From the NCBI GenBank assembly GCA_003254925.1, contig QANZ01012774.1:156059-220058 (forward strand): a stretch of 64,000 nt of DNA, written 5' to 3'. The stretch comes from Chamaecrista fasciculata (Eukaryota > Streptophyta > Magnoliopsida > Fabales > Fabaceae). Made by a program: the position numbers and the translations under genes. Position 1 is the stretch's first letter. Each line of letters starts with the position of its first letter. Of the stretch, positions 25,317 to 37,357 are shown piece by piece. The notes beneath the pieces were generated by a model. That model saw nothing but the letters and a program-made list of their open reading frames with translations, was not told the DNA's origin and did not search any database.

Positions 25317-26693
25317 AATTTTAAAAATTGGTTAGAAATTAAACTAGTGTTGTTTGACCTGTTTAATATATATATATATATATATTTTGGTAGTTTGTAG
25401 TTTTGTTGAGTAATAGATAGTCGATAGATATGATTGAGACCCATATACATCTCTCTCACCTCATGAATTTGACAGGCGAAGGAAAGGATTCATCTGAGAA
25501 TGATTGTGTTGGAATGCCTACAAAAGTGGTAAAGGATTGCAAATTAATTAAAATCATATCACAACGAATTGCTGTTGCTTATTTTATATATTAATAATTT
25601 AATTTAATATTATATGTTATAAATATATTAATATTTATACAAAATATTTCCTTACACTTAATTACATCACCCATTTTAACTTCACATGATCATGGCCCTC
25701 CAAATCCGACACAGATCATACCATAATAGTAGGTACTGCATTATCATTATCCATCATTTCTCTTCTTTTCATTATTCGTTATCTTTTTAGTTGGTTGATT
25801 TGATCTAATTTTCAAACACCTCCATTTTTGTTACAGAATTCACTTGCACTCACCAATCAACATATATANAGAGAGAGAGAGAGAGAGAGAGAGAGGTTTT
25901 GGCTTAATTTGGAGAAGTAAAATTAACATATTTTGTTAGGGCGTTGGATTCTTAATCAAGACACAAACCATAACATCAACTTGGGAGTTGATTTCTTTGC
26001 TTGCCTTTTAATGGGTACCTTCACACCAAAAATTTTGTTGGGTTTCTCCAAATTTGTATTAATTCTTCCTGAACATCCATTATCAATTTATGTCAAAGAA
26101 AAAAATTAGAATTGTTCTTTATTTAAATAATTCAAGTTCTATTTGTATCATATACTTAATTATAGTAAGAGTATTTCAATAAGAATAGTTATATTCATAA
26201 TATCTCAAATACAACACTTTATTTAAATAATTTATCGAATCATTTACACTGAGTTATGATAAACAAAATTGTTTAGTCAACCATGATATATATAGATTAT
26301 CTATATATGATTTTGACCCTTTAAAAATTTAATCGCTATGTAATATGTATAAAACTATAAATGCATAATTTTTTTTTGGGGGCCTGATAAATGCATAAAT
26401 ATGAATGAAAAAGAAGTGCATTAGTTTTATCATTGAGGTCTTTTTAAGGCACTATTAATTGACTATTAATAATGACTGAGTGTGGTAACTAATGGATGGA
26501 ATGTGACGCGCGTGCTTATCTGTTTTTTCTTTTTTGGAAATACATGCATGGTATTGCTATATCAGATATACTTGTGATTTGAGTTAAATGGACAGGAAGA
26601 GAAAAAAATGAGAGAAAATTGACAAGTTTTTTTCTTTACTTGTTGGAGAAATAAAAAGTAATTAGGAATTCGTAATCCTCAAATTAACATTTA
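25317..26693. other. AT-rich spacer with a GA microsatellite
   Basis: A GA repeat with one N lies at about 25867-25896. A mini A-tailed insert (26357-26398) is listed separately. No gene was seen. Confidence 0.4.
26357..26398 (-). mobile_element. Mini A-tailed insert with 12-bp direct repeats
   Basis: ATAAATGCATAA occurs at 26357-26368 and 26387-26398. The 18-bp insert reads CAGGCCCCC plus nine A on the minus strand. Confidence 0.5.
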
Positions 26694-26698
26694 GCTTT

Positions 26699-28418
26699 TA
26701 TTAGAGAAATAGAATAGATATAGATATTCTTCTGATGAGGTGTCATTTGTACAGCTGTAATATGCCTTCAGTATATTCTTTCTGTTAGCATTTTGTCTGT
26801 ATTGCTTAAGTGTATTCTGTAGAAGATTGTAGAAGGAATTCTGTTAGAATGGCGCATCATTCATTGTCATTCGCTGTGTATAAATGTAAGCATAGTACAA
26901 TACATTCAGTGAAGAAGATTTCATTCATATTCTCTGTGTATTGCTTAGCTGTGAAGCAACTAGATGTTAATAATGCCTTCCTCAATGGCAACCTTCATGA
27001 GGAAGTATACATACCTCAGCCTCCTGGATTTGAGAAAGGTAATGGTACTCTTGTGTGCAAGCTGCAGAAGTCACTTTATGGTCTTCGCCAAGCACCAAGA
27101 GCTTGGTTTGATAAGCTGAAATCAACACTTCATCACTTTGGTTTTCAGAATGCTAAAAGTGATCAATCCTTGTTTATTAAAAAAACTTCATCTTCTATTC
27201 TCTATGTTCTTGTATACGTGGATGACATCATAGTAACTGGTAGCAACACAGCTGAAATTAGACAACTCACTGTCAGTCTTCACACTCAGTTTGCTCTCAA
27301 GGATCTTGGCGATTTGAGCTACTTTCTTGGTATCCAAGTAATCAAAAATTCTGCTGGAGGACTTGTTCTCACTCAAACTAAGTACATTCAGGATTTGCTG
27401 AAGAGGGTCAACATGGCATCCTCTAAACCACAACCAACTCCCATGGTTGCAGGCACCAAACTTACTCTCAGTGGCACTGATTTGTTTGAAGAACCATCTC
27501 TCTATCACTCCACAGTAGGTGCCCTTCAATATGTCTGTGTGACCAGACCCGAGCTAGCTTATTTTGTGAATAAAGTTAGCCAATTCATGCACAAGCCATT
27601 GGTTGAGCATTGGAATGCTGTTAAAAGGATCCTTCGTTATTTGCAAGGGACAAAAGACATGGGATTACAACTGCAAAAGTGCTTTTTCCCACGATTGACA
27701 ACTTTAAGTATGCAGATTGGGCCTTAGATCCTATTGACAAATGCTCAACTTCTTCATTTTGCATATATTTTGGTCCTAATCTAGTTTCTTGGATGTCAAA
27801 GAAGCAACCTATAGTCTCAAGGTCTTCCACTGAAGCAGAGTATCGAGCATTAGCTCTAGTTGTGGCTGAGTTAACTTGGATACAGTCTCTACTATCTGAG
27901 TTGCAGTTACCTAAATGCAAGGAGCCTCCATTGGTCTACTGTGATAATTTGAGCACAGTTCTTCTGTCAGCCAATCCAGTCCTTCACTCTCAATAAAAGC
28001 ATGTTGAGTTGGATTTGTTCTTTGTGAGAGAAAAAGTTCAACAGAAGCTAATATCTGTCAGTCACATTTTTGCAAAAGACCAAATTGCAGATGCTCTTAC
28101 TAAACCATTGCCAAAAACACAGTTTCTTCTTCTTATATCCAAACTCAGAGTCTGCTCACCCCCCTTGCGTTTACGGGGAAGTATTAGAGAAATAGAATAG
28201 ATATAGATATTCTTCTGATGAGGTGTCCTTTGTACAGTTGTATTATGCCTTCAGTATATTCTTTCTGTTAGCATTTTGTCTGTATTGCTTAGATGTATTG
28301 TGTAGAAGGAATTCTGTTAGAAATCATTCATTGTCACTCTCTGTGTATAAATGTAAGCATATATAGTACAATACATTCAGGGAAGAAGATTTTATTCATA
28401 TATTCTATTTTCCTTATA
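26699..28418 (+). mobile_element. Internally deleted Copia LTR retrotransposon
   Basis: The element is flanked by the 5-bp duplication GCTTT (26694-26698 and 28419-28423). The 5' LTR runs from 26699 to about 26933 and the 3' LTR from 28182 to 28418 (237 bp). The LTRs start TATTAG and end CCTTATA, not TG...CA. A purine-rich tract (ttacggggaag) precedes the 3' LTR. The 5' LTR is followed almost at once by the middle of reverse transcriptase: primer site, gag, protease, integrase and the first part of RT are all missing. It cannot move by itself. Confidence 0.85.
26947..28173 (+). pseudogene. Copia reverse transcriptase / RNase H remnant
   Basis: The reading frame starts inside RT at VKQLDVNNAFLNG and continues through KSLYGLRQAPRAW and the catalytic YVDD motif (about 27217-27228). 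It then shifts frame near 27690. RNase H follows (YADWA, SRSSTEAEYRAL, VYCDN). An in-frame TAA at 27994-27996 interrupts the tail, which resumes as KHVELDLFFVREKV and DALTKPL. The part of the open frame before about 26947 is LTR sequence. Confidence 0.88.
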
Positions 28419-28423
28419 GCTTT

Positions 28424-29457
28424 AACATTCTAAATTTAAGTATTTTGAAGGAAGTATATATATTGCAATTTAACCATTAATTTCTCTCGCTTCCTAGTCT
28501 CTTCTAATCTCTTTTATTTTTTACCCTTCTTGATTGTCAAATATATAATAAATATATACATCATTAAACGGTCTAGAAATATAGAGACGTAGAGTCGTGC
28601 GCTATCCTTTTTTATTAACCTCAAATTATTTACTTTTATCCAACTTCATTATAGTCTTGGATTTCTTTCTTTATATTTTCATTCTCAACAAAAGAAAAAA
28701 CGGGGGTAAAAAAACAGTGATACCACATTCATAAGCTACAATAAAATTCCTATAGCTCTATAAATATTCGACGATCTAGGCAAATTTCTTTCTAAAACGA
28801 TTCGCGTCCACTTCTGTGATCTTTTTTTAGAAAAATAAAAAATTCAATCTCTCCTCACTTATTGATTGTAATTATGATGAAAGCTTTTGGATGGAGAATA
28901 AAGTTAATTAGATGATAGTTTCCTATTTTTGTTTAATCATTTCGCTCTCATATTCAACATTACTATAAATGTACTAGTTTAGTAACATTTATTAATAACT
29001 ATGACTGTTTTTGTTGTTTAATGCATGAATTATTGAAAGAGAGCAAGGCTTTTATTAAAAGTAAAATAACAAGCATATCTTCATATATAACCTTGCTGGG
29101 GAATTATTATAATTAAGAACCATCAAATTCTCATATTAACTCAAACCATGAATATATAAATAGCTATTTTGAGAAAACAACATTGAAATTTGAACACGAG
29201 GGGGCTCGTGGATAATTTTATTTAAACCAAGTTTAAACATAATTTTATTCCATGTTGATGATTTCATATCATGTTCTTGTAGTCCTAATTATTATTAGTC
29301 AACGTCTATCTTAAGCGAAAATTTAACATTATAATTCTTAATTTTACAATAACCTATAATTGGTCACAGGAAAAAAAAAACATATCCGTTTATACTATAT
29401 TTTCTCAATACAAGAGTAGAAGACTCGATAATGAGCTCGTTATAGTTGCTAATAATT
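28424..29457. other. AT-rich spacer; no gene seen
   Basis: No coding, RNA or clear repeat feature was recognised. Confidence 0.35.
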
Positions 29458-29467
29458 TAGCACACAT

Positions 29468-29692
29468 TTCCCATAAAAAAGGTAATTTTATTATATTTCT
29501 ATTTTGAAAATGTAAATTTACCTCAGAATTTTAAAGAAGCAATAATGCACCTCAGAATTTTCATGCAAAAAGATAAAGAGTTATTGCATCTTTAAAATTT
29601 TGAGGTAAATTTACATTTTTAAAATAGAAATTCCATTTTTAGAGTACAATTAATGTACCTTAACAAGTGTCTTAGCATTATCTAAAAAAAAA
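29468..29692 (+). mobile_element. Hairpin-bearing, A-tailed insert with 10-bp duplication
   Basis: TAGCACACAT occurs at 29458-29467 and 29693-29702. The 225-bp insert ends in nine A. Inside, 29496-29540 (tttctattttgaaaatgta ...) is repeated inverted at about 29580-29630, making a long hairpin. One arm also has a 12-base repeat, CCTCAGAATTTT, occurring twice. A direct duplication plus A tail fits retroposition, whereas the hairpin would suit a MITE. Its class is open. Confidence 0.5.
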
Positions 29693-29702
29693 TAGCACAC
29701 AT

Positions 29703-30200
29703 CAGTTGGCTAAGTTTAGAATTAACTGGTGGTAGGCGGGATTTAAATTGAATAACGTACTTCCAATAAGGTCTCCTTCGAATAAATGGATAATGAATAA
29801 ATACGTAAAGTTGTTTATATTTTTCTCATTAAGTCCTTTAATAATAAAATAATACATTAATTTATAAGTAGATTAACTCTTTGATTTTTGAAAGATATAA
29901 ATGAGTTGACAACTCGGTTCTTAAAAAATTAAAATACATAATTTAGTTTTTGAAAAATTCAAATTGTATACCTTTTAGCATTTGAAAAAACAACGATATA
30001 TTTTTTAGTTCGTGAAAATGATTAATAAGTATATTATTTTGATATTTCGATTAAAGATTAAATTACGTATTTCAATATTTTATGAGTCGAGTTGTCAATT
30101 TAGTAATATTTCAATTATGTGACTCTTCTCTCATTTCTTTTATGATTGGTAATTTATTAATTTATATATCTTTACTTTTAATAATATATATATATATATA
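29703..30200. other. AT-rich spacer; no gene seen
   Basis: It ends in a TA microsatellite (about 30183-30206). Confidence 0.35.
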
Positions 30201-30204
30201 TATA

Positions 30205-30557
30205 TACTATATTATATGGCTCCACCCCTTATGGTTGGTCAAAAATAGTGAATTAAAAAATTAAAAAAGAAAAAAAATCACAACTCTCTCTCCCCACTCA
30301 CTCCCCCCACTTGAATTAAAAAAATGCAAAAACAATTAAAAAATAAAAAAAATGTCACCACTCTCTCTCTCCACTCACTCTCCCATATGAGGTAATTTCA
30401 AATTGGTCCTAAATATTTTATTTATTTTAGATGAGTCTTACATATTTGTATAATTTCTCAAATTGGTCCCAAACTTACTCTTTTATCAATATAAAAATTT
30501 AATATAATCTTCAACTTTAAATCAATTCAAACGTTACCGGGCACGCCAAGCCCCTAG
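30205..30557 (+). mobile_element. Non-autonomous Helitron-like element
   Basis: It starts 'ctatattatatggctccacccctt' in the same way as the element at 63256 and ends with a GC-rich hairpin (GGGCACGCCAAGCCC) directly before CTAG, followed by T. These are Helitron end rules (hairpin, CTRR, T target). The exact 5' TC is blurred by the neighbouring TA repeat. An internal segment with 'actctctctccccactcactc' is duplicated in tandem. There is no Rep/helicase gene. Confidence 0.55.
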
Positions 30558-32132
30558 TAATTATATATAAAAGAACTTCAACCAACCAAGTTTCAATTAA
30601 CTTAATTACATTATGTTAACTCTATCCCTTCTGGATCTTTATTATTCCTATCAAGGACTAACATCTGTTTTAAATATTTTGTGTAAATGACTTAAATGTG
30701 CTCCTTTCTCTGTTGACGGAAAAAAATTATAAAAGATACCACAAAACTTATTTATTGGTCAAAATCAACGAAGCCATATTATTTAATATAAGGAAGTTAA
30801 AGGATTGTGAAGCGACTTTAACAAAACATTTGAGAAAAAAACAACACAGTCACACAAAAAGGAATAGAATTTAATATTATTAAATCAAAATCACTAATAC
30901 TAGTTCTATATTTTTATCCAAATGCGATAAGAACATTTGTTGTCAATGACTAGCTATGAGAAAGTCCACTTTAATTTATTATGGACCCCTTTTCACGTGA
31001 ATATTACAATTAAGTAAAGTATAGTTGAAGGCTTGAAGCTATATTTATGAGTGGGAAAAAAAATTACACTAAAATATATTGACTGTTAAATCAATATGTT
31101 TTGATCTATTAAATTTTTATCTCAGACTAATAATTTTATTTATAATTAATATAATTTTCTTAATGATCAATTTTGTCAAGAGATAGATTTAAAAATATTA
31201 ACTTGACATGTCAAGTAACTTTCTTGGTGATGCTAACGATTTAATACACAATATAATTTGAAGAATCAATTTGACATGAAAAGGAATTGAAAATATCATA
31301 CTATATATAATTAATTGGCAACTTATAATCCTTGTATACTCATGTCACTCTGTAAACACACACACACACACGTATGAGAAATTGCAGCAAAGCACACGAG
31401 AGGCCCTTCTTGATATTTGAAGGCCCAAAAGGCCACAACCCAAATAGAAGGCACTGCTGACCGAGATTAGAAAAATGATACTTTTTTCCACCAAAACAAA
31501 AGAGGATATTTTATTTTGGTAAAAAAAGTGACAAAAAAAGAATCATTTTGAATAAGAATGACCTAATGTATAATGATGGTAACATCTCTTTAAAATATAG
31601 TGAAAATACAAGTATAGATATGGACGAGATTGAGTACTCTATAAAAATTTATTTTAACAAAAATAAACTTTGGTACACTCATACAGCATGAATCTAATTT
31701 CTCTAGCTCAGTCTTGACTGTCTAGCTTTTAGCTCAATCAGTTAATTTTTCATTCTGCAAATGTGACGATTCTATTGGAATTTGATCAAGTGTATTAGAA
31801 TTTGTCGTCGTCATTATAAAGTCATTCTCTTTTTTTTTTCTTTCCAAAGTCCTATTAAGGACTACTGTAGAATAAGGAGGAAAATGAGATATACAGCAAA
31901 AGTTGTTTTTGTGTAATAATATTCAGATGACTAATGAAAAAAAAGAAAGAATCAAAGCAATCAACCAAAAAAAAAACCACTGCCTCGTTCCCTTATAAAT
32001 CAACAAACCCAAGATGAAACAAAACTGAAGCCCATGTTCTTTGTGGTGTGGAGAGTGGTGAGCCCAAGTGAGCATGAACCACATTGGACCAAACACAAAT
32101 GTTTTAGTTTATGTTGAACTTTCATCTCATAA
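30558..32132. other. AT-rich spacer; no gene seen
   Basis: A short CA repeat lies near 31358-31370. No gene or structured repeat was recognised. Confidence 0.35.
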
Positions 32133-32141
32133 ATTAAATAA

Positions 32142-33893
32142 GGGTAAATTGCAGTTTGGTACCCTATAGTTAGGGGCGGTTCCACTTTGGTACCCTGAAA
32201 GAAAAATTTTTGCTATTTGGTGCCTCGTGGTTTGCTCCGTTAGCGAATTGGTTCCCTGTGCTTTATTTCCGTTAGGATTTAACGGCAAATGTGATTGTGA
32301 GCACGTTAAAATGTCAAAAACCTCACAACAAGTCTTCTCTTATGCGTTTAAGTCATTTTCCTTTACTAAAAGGGATCAAAACATAAAAAAAAAATATAGA
32401 CTAAAGGGTACATTATGTAATTTTACTGTTGAGTTGAAAATAACTATAAAAGGGTCTTTAGAATTCTAATATTACAGAATTTTCTCATTTTCATAAGATT
32501 TCTTTTGAATAGGTCCTGATTTAATTACACTTTAATCTCAAAAGTTTATAATCTTTATCAAAATAGTCCTAAGAACCTCAAAAGACAAATGAGCATCTAT
32601 CATTTATAAAAAATCCCCATACCCATATTCAACTACCAAAGACATCAAAACCCCTAAATTTTTCCAAAATCAAGCTCCACAAATCAAAAACCCTCTCAGC
32701 TACACCCAAATTTTCCCACAAATCAAGCCCTAGTCAATTACATTCAAAATTGGAAACAGAAATGCAGGAAGATCGTGGAATTCAATGCAAACCCGAGATA
32801 CGACTTGCGGAGATCTTCGATTGCGCAATCCGATCCTCCAAATTCGAGTTCAATACAGCACCAACATTTCGTTCCCTTGTCTTTATTTTTCATATATCTG
32901 CTTTTCCTTGCTTGTCTCCGCCGAATGAGCTTCCCTTTTGTTTTTCTAGCAATTTTTTGAAGTTTTACGAAAACCCTACAATGACAAGATGGTTTTTGCT
33001 TTACTCATCATCCCCTCACAAATCTCTTTCTTGCTTTCTCTCTCCAAACTCTATCTCAAATATACAGTAGAGATAGAGAGAGATTGTGTGTGCATTAGGG
33101 TCAGAAAGAGGAGAGAGAAAGTGGCATATATACTTGAGAGAGAAAGTTCAGACAAAAGTTTTACTGCTGTTGCTAATTCTTCTTCCTACTACTACTACAT
33201 TCGCTAATGCATTTCGTAGAAATGATATATACCATAGCGATTGAAAGACAAAGAAGAGTGTCCGTTGATGATGAATACGATGGTTGATTTACCACCAATA
33301 CGGCCTTCACACACACTTCAGTGTATTTATCACAAATATTTGGCTTGATTTTGGAAAAATTTGAGGGTTTTGATTTGTTTGTAGTGTACTTGAATGAAAA
33401 TTTGAGTCTTTGGTAGTTGAATATGGGTATGGGAATTTTTTGATAAATCATAGATGCTCATTTGTCTTTTGAGGTTCTTAGGACTATTTTGATAAAGATC
33501 ATAAACTTTTGAGATTAAAGTGTAATATTCAAAAGAAATCTTATAAAAATGAGAAAATTCTGTAATATTAGAATTCTAAAGACCCTTTTATAATTATTTT
33601 CAACTCAACAGTAAAATTACATAATGTATCATTTAGTCTATGTTTTCTTTATGTTTTGATCCCTGTTAGTAAAGGGAAAGGACTTAAACGCATAAGAGAA
33701 GACTTGTTGGGAGGTTTTTGACATTTTAACGTGCTCACAATCACATTTTCCGTTAAATCCTAACAGAAATAAAGCACAGGGGACCAATTCGCTAACGGAG
33801 CAAACCACGGGGCACCAAATTCCAAAAATTTTTCTTTCAGGGTACCAAAGTGGAACCGCCCCTAACCACAGGGTACCAAACTTCAATTTACCC
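32142..33893. mobile_element. Long-TIR Mutator-like element (possible Pack-MULE)
   Basis: The exact 9-bp duplication ATTAAATAA lies at 32133-32141 and 33894-33902. The termini are GGGTAAATTG...CAATTTACCC. The left arm (32142 to about 32680) is repeated inverted at about 33340-33893 with few differences, so each arm is about 540-550 bp. Arms of this length are typical of MULEs. The unique core (about 32690-33330) is less AT-rich, contains open frames on the plus strand and looks like captured DNA of unknown source. No transposase is present, so it depends on a helper. Confidence 0.82.
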
Positions 33894-33902
33894 ATTAAAT
33901 AA

Positions 33903-35288
33903 TCCAATATTTAGTTCATTGAGTTGAGACACTGTGTTTTACAGAAACAGGAGGATGTGGCATGGCCTCAATCCATGAGATGATTTTTACAATTATGATT
34001 GAACAAAATGTAGAGAAATTGAGAGAGGATGAACAATAAGGCAAATTGAAATACTGAATTATACTATATTTCTCATTAATGATCAGATGGCATACAAAGT
34101 TCTTATATACATGAGTTGAATAAGCAAGGAATTAACTGTAACAAACTAACAGAAGCTAACGGCTACTAACAGAAAATCTGTTATTCTACTTTACTATCTA
34201 ATAATCTCTACAGAGGATCCGTTCTCCTATTTATTACTATCTAGCTGACAAAAGCTCATTATGGATTTATTTATAGAAGATATGGAATGGATATGGTTAT
34301 TTTCTAAAATAGTTTTTAGTAATCTCATATGTATTTTCCTCCATGTAGTAAGCAGTAACTTGTTTGCGGTGCTTCTCATTTATTTGTTCATTGATCAACG
34401 AAAGAAGAATTAGTAATGGATCTAAGACTTGACAGCCCCAGGAAGAATTGATGTTTGAAACATTGTCCGTCGGAATTAAATAATTGATGTTTGAAAAAAA
34501 CAAAAATCATGGACCAAAAAGTGTATTTCCAATATTTAAGAACTAAATTTGGGACAAATCTAATGACTAAAAAGTAGGGTTTCTTTTTCAATTTCAGTAC
34601 TGGAATGTATACATATCTGAGGCCTTCAACTTAGTATATGGAAACCAGAAATAGGTCACCACTTGTATCTGTTCAAAATTGACATGATCTTCCTAGCATG
34701 CCTGAGAATTTTATCAAACACCTACTTTATGCCATTTACGTATTGAATCCTTTTATATTTGTGTAAGTAATTAACATAGCCACCTCAAACATCAACTGAT
34801 TTTTATTGGTCCTCAAGTTCTATAAGCTACAATAGTCATTAAGTATATAAACAATACCTGTTGTTAACCTTTTCTTTTAACCTCTTCTGATGGGATACAG
34901 ATTGTTTTTCTTAGCAGTATGGTGGCTGCAATTTGGTGTATAGAAATGGGAATGCATGGCTACATGCATCAATGAGCAGCTTTCCTGTTTAAGTTTTTAA
35001 TTCTGTTTCTTATTTTTCCACAATATATAATTTCTTATAACTTTAATTGTACAAATTTTGACATCCTTTTATATCATAAACACTATACTTGTATGTTATC
35101 CTCTCAATTGCCACTCATTTCTGTGCGCCCAATAAAATAACTTCTGCACTGCTTTACCATTCTTTACTTTCTTTCTAATTCATTTTGAGGTGATGATGAA
35201 TTATTGAAGATCTCATATATAATATAAGGTAATACACCATGCTATCAAGGTACGTAATACAAGATGAAGGATAATTTTTGCAAATCGA
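33903..35288. other. Intergenic DNA before the SDR gene; includes its 3' flank
   Basis: No gene was seen. A 14-base direct repeat ATTGATGTTTGAAA occurs near 34447 and 34483 around a short, non-A-tailed spacer. Confidence 0.35.
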
Positions 35289-36182
35289 TCATGAAACCCT
35301 TTTGTTTAGGCCAAAGCGATTGGAGAAGAAGAGGTCTCTGACCCACATAGGAGACCAATAGAGAAAGGCAAACAAAGCAGTCATTTGACCAAACACAATC
35401 TGCCTAGGTGGTTTTGGTCCCAAAACCTTGGTGGCTACATGCCTTGCAAAAACAGCACCATCCATTGCTTTCTGACCTTGAGAAGCTCTAGCTCGTTCCG
35501 CAATCACATCCTTAAAATCTTTATACAACTTCCACTTATCATAATCCCCAAGTTTGCCCATATTAGCAGCCCCAAAATTAGACTTGACAGCCCCAGGAAG
35601 AACTTGAACCACATTTATCCCAAATGGCTTCAACTCAAGACGCAAAGTATCAGACATAGAAATCACAGCAGCCTTACTAGAACAATAAGCCCCAGCCCAT
35701 GGTGTGGCCACTTTTCCTACTACACTTCCCACATTCACTATGCTTCCACTTTTTCGTGAAGCCATGTGAGGCACCACGTGTTGCACCACTCTTAGTTGCC
35801 CCAATGTGTTTATCTCCCAAGCCTTTCTTATTGCTTCTATTGGCAGCTCAGCCAATGGCCCTGTGCTTCCTATTCCTGCGTTGTTTATCACAATATCTAT
35901 TTGACCACATTTGGATATCACATTTTCTACTGCTGAACCCACACTCTCGTCACTACACACATCAACTTCCAATGTCTCTATGTTTTTGTCTCCCTCCAAA
36001 TCTAACATGTCTTTCATTCTATGTCTCACGTCTGATGCGAAAACGTGACAATTCTGCTCAGCAAATGCCTTACAGTATTCATACCCAATCCCACCTTTCC
36101 CACACCCTGTTACTAGAACTACTTTGCGCTCACTCATTCTTTTTTTTCCTTTTGGGTTTCTGAGTAATTGTCGTCCCATCAT
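35289..36182 (-). CDS. Short-chain dehydrogenase/reductase, AYR1-like (single exon)
   Basis: This is a classical SDR using NAD(P)H. The closest plant relatives are annotated as NADPH-dependent 1-acyldihydroxyacetone-phosphate reductases; the true substrate is not shown by sequence. Numbering from the first Met: cofactor loop TGCGKGGIG 25-33, NNAG 100-103, structural N125, and catalytic S153, Y166 and K170 (YCSSK). A hydrophobic C-terminal segment (about 265-290, ALFAFLYWSPMWVRDLFF) suggests membrane association. Start choice: the open frame gives 297 aa, but a TATA element lies only a few bases upstream of that ATG. Initiation at Met16 (ATG at 36137-36135, MSERKVVLVTG, 282 aa) fits both the promoter spacing and the usual short N-terminus. 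Confidence 0.85.
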   Translation of the reverse strand: MMGRQLLRNPKGKKRMSERKVVLVTGCGKGGIGYEYCKAFAEQNCHVFASDVRHRMKDMLDLEGDKNIETLEVDVCSDESVGSAVENVISKCGQIDIVINNAGIGSTGPLAELPIEAIRKAWEINTLGQLRVVQHVVPHMASRKSGSIVNVGSVVGKVATPWAGAYCSSKAAVISMSDTLRLELKPFGINVVQVLPGAVKSNFGAANMGKLGDYDKWKLYKDFKDVIAERARASQGQKAMDGAVFARHVATKVLGPKPPRQIVFGQMTALFAFLYWSPMWVRDLFFSNRFGLNKRVS

Positions 36183-36185
36183 CTT

Positions 36186-36195
36186 CTTATATATA
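36186..36195 (-). promoter_or_regulatory. TATA element of the SDR gene
   Basis: The minus strand reads TATATATAAG here, ending only four bases before the longest-frame ATG. With normal TATA-to-start spacing, transcription would begin inside the 5' part of the open frame, favouring the downstream Met. Confidence 0.5.
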
Positions 36196-37357
36196 TGGCA
36201 TTAAGTAACAAGGACGTATATTTGTTTAATTAGATTGGATCCGTCTTGCTCTTTTTCCTTGTTCATTATGTGTATAAAATATTCTTGGGGTTATGAATAT
36301 TCTTCGCACCTTAATTATGCTTCTTGTGTATAGAAGAATTGCTCAACATGCCGGCTATGTTGGAGTTATTTTCCATGTGGCTTTAGTGGAATGGACAATA
36401 TCTATTCTTATCAAACTATCAGTTCCACTGTATATATTAAACTATGTCAGGCCAAAAAAAAAAATTATATATTAAACTATGACATTTTTAAGATTGGGTT
36501 CAGGTAATACAAAATGAAACGACTCAGATTTATTAGGTACAATTCATCAACTCCAGACCCATACCTAATTGCAAATTTGAAAATGAAAAAAAATTAAAAC
36601 GAAGGAATTCATATACTCTGTGTTGTGTCACTTTTTAACTGAAATATCATATTCATATCTAAATAATGGAGAGCAATTAACAAAGAGAAAGACGCTAATT
36701 AAGTTAAATTAAATTTATATAGCATTAGGTAACCCAAGACATGCACATGTGTTTGAGTTGAAACTTTATTGCCCTCAAAGAATTAGTACTGATATGTTTC
36801 AAATCAACTTAATATTATTAGCCAATAAAAAGTTAATAGAAAAATAGTAAAGAAAACTTTAATTCTTGCTAGGTTTAATTCTATAAAATATATATGCACA
36901 TAAATTTCAATACGGTTAGCAAAATTTTCGAACATTTAACGATTGAAAGCTTGAGGTTCAGAGAGCTCAAACTCCATAAAACTATTTTTTATCTTATCTT
37001 GGGGTTTATTTTTGCCCTCGGTTCAGATTTCAAGCGAAGGATACTAATCATGTCAAGATTCTACTGTGCATCTCCAGGTTGCCCCTGCAGGGCTGAGGCC
37101 AAGTATTTTTACTAATCATTAGTGATTGACTACTAAATTGAAAGACATCTGATACATTCAAGAAAAGTAATCTGGATATACTTAAAGCGCAAAGTAGCTT
37201 CATATCTTCTTCAATATACTAATTATGTTCATAAAGCAACAGACCATTTAATACCAAGTTAACAATATAGCAGGAAAAATTAAGGTTACTAAAAGGCTAC
37301 GGTTGACATAGTATAGCCTGTGGCGCTGGGATGGGAAACGCCCTCAAACGTGAGTGT
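36196..37357. other. Intergenic DNA between the SDR gene and DMC1
   Basis: No gene was seen. It holds the mini A-tailed insert at 36431-36481 and the 3' UTR of DMC1 next to 37357. Confidence 0.4.
36431..36481 (+). mobile_element. Mini A-tailed insert with 16-bp direct repeats
   Basis: TATATATTAAACTATG is exactly duplicated around a 19-bp insert reading TCAGGCC, eleven A and one T. The first copy begins at 36431 and the second ends at 36481. Confidence 0.6.
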
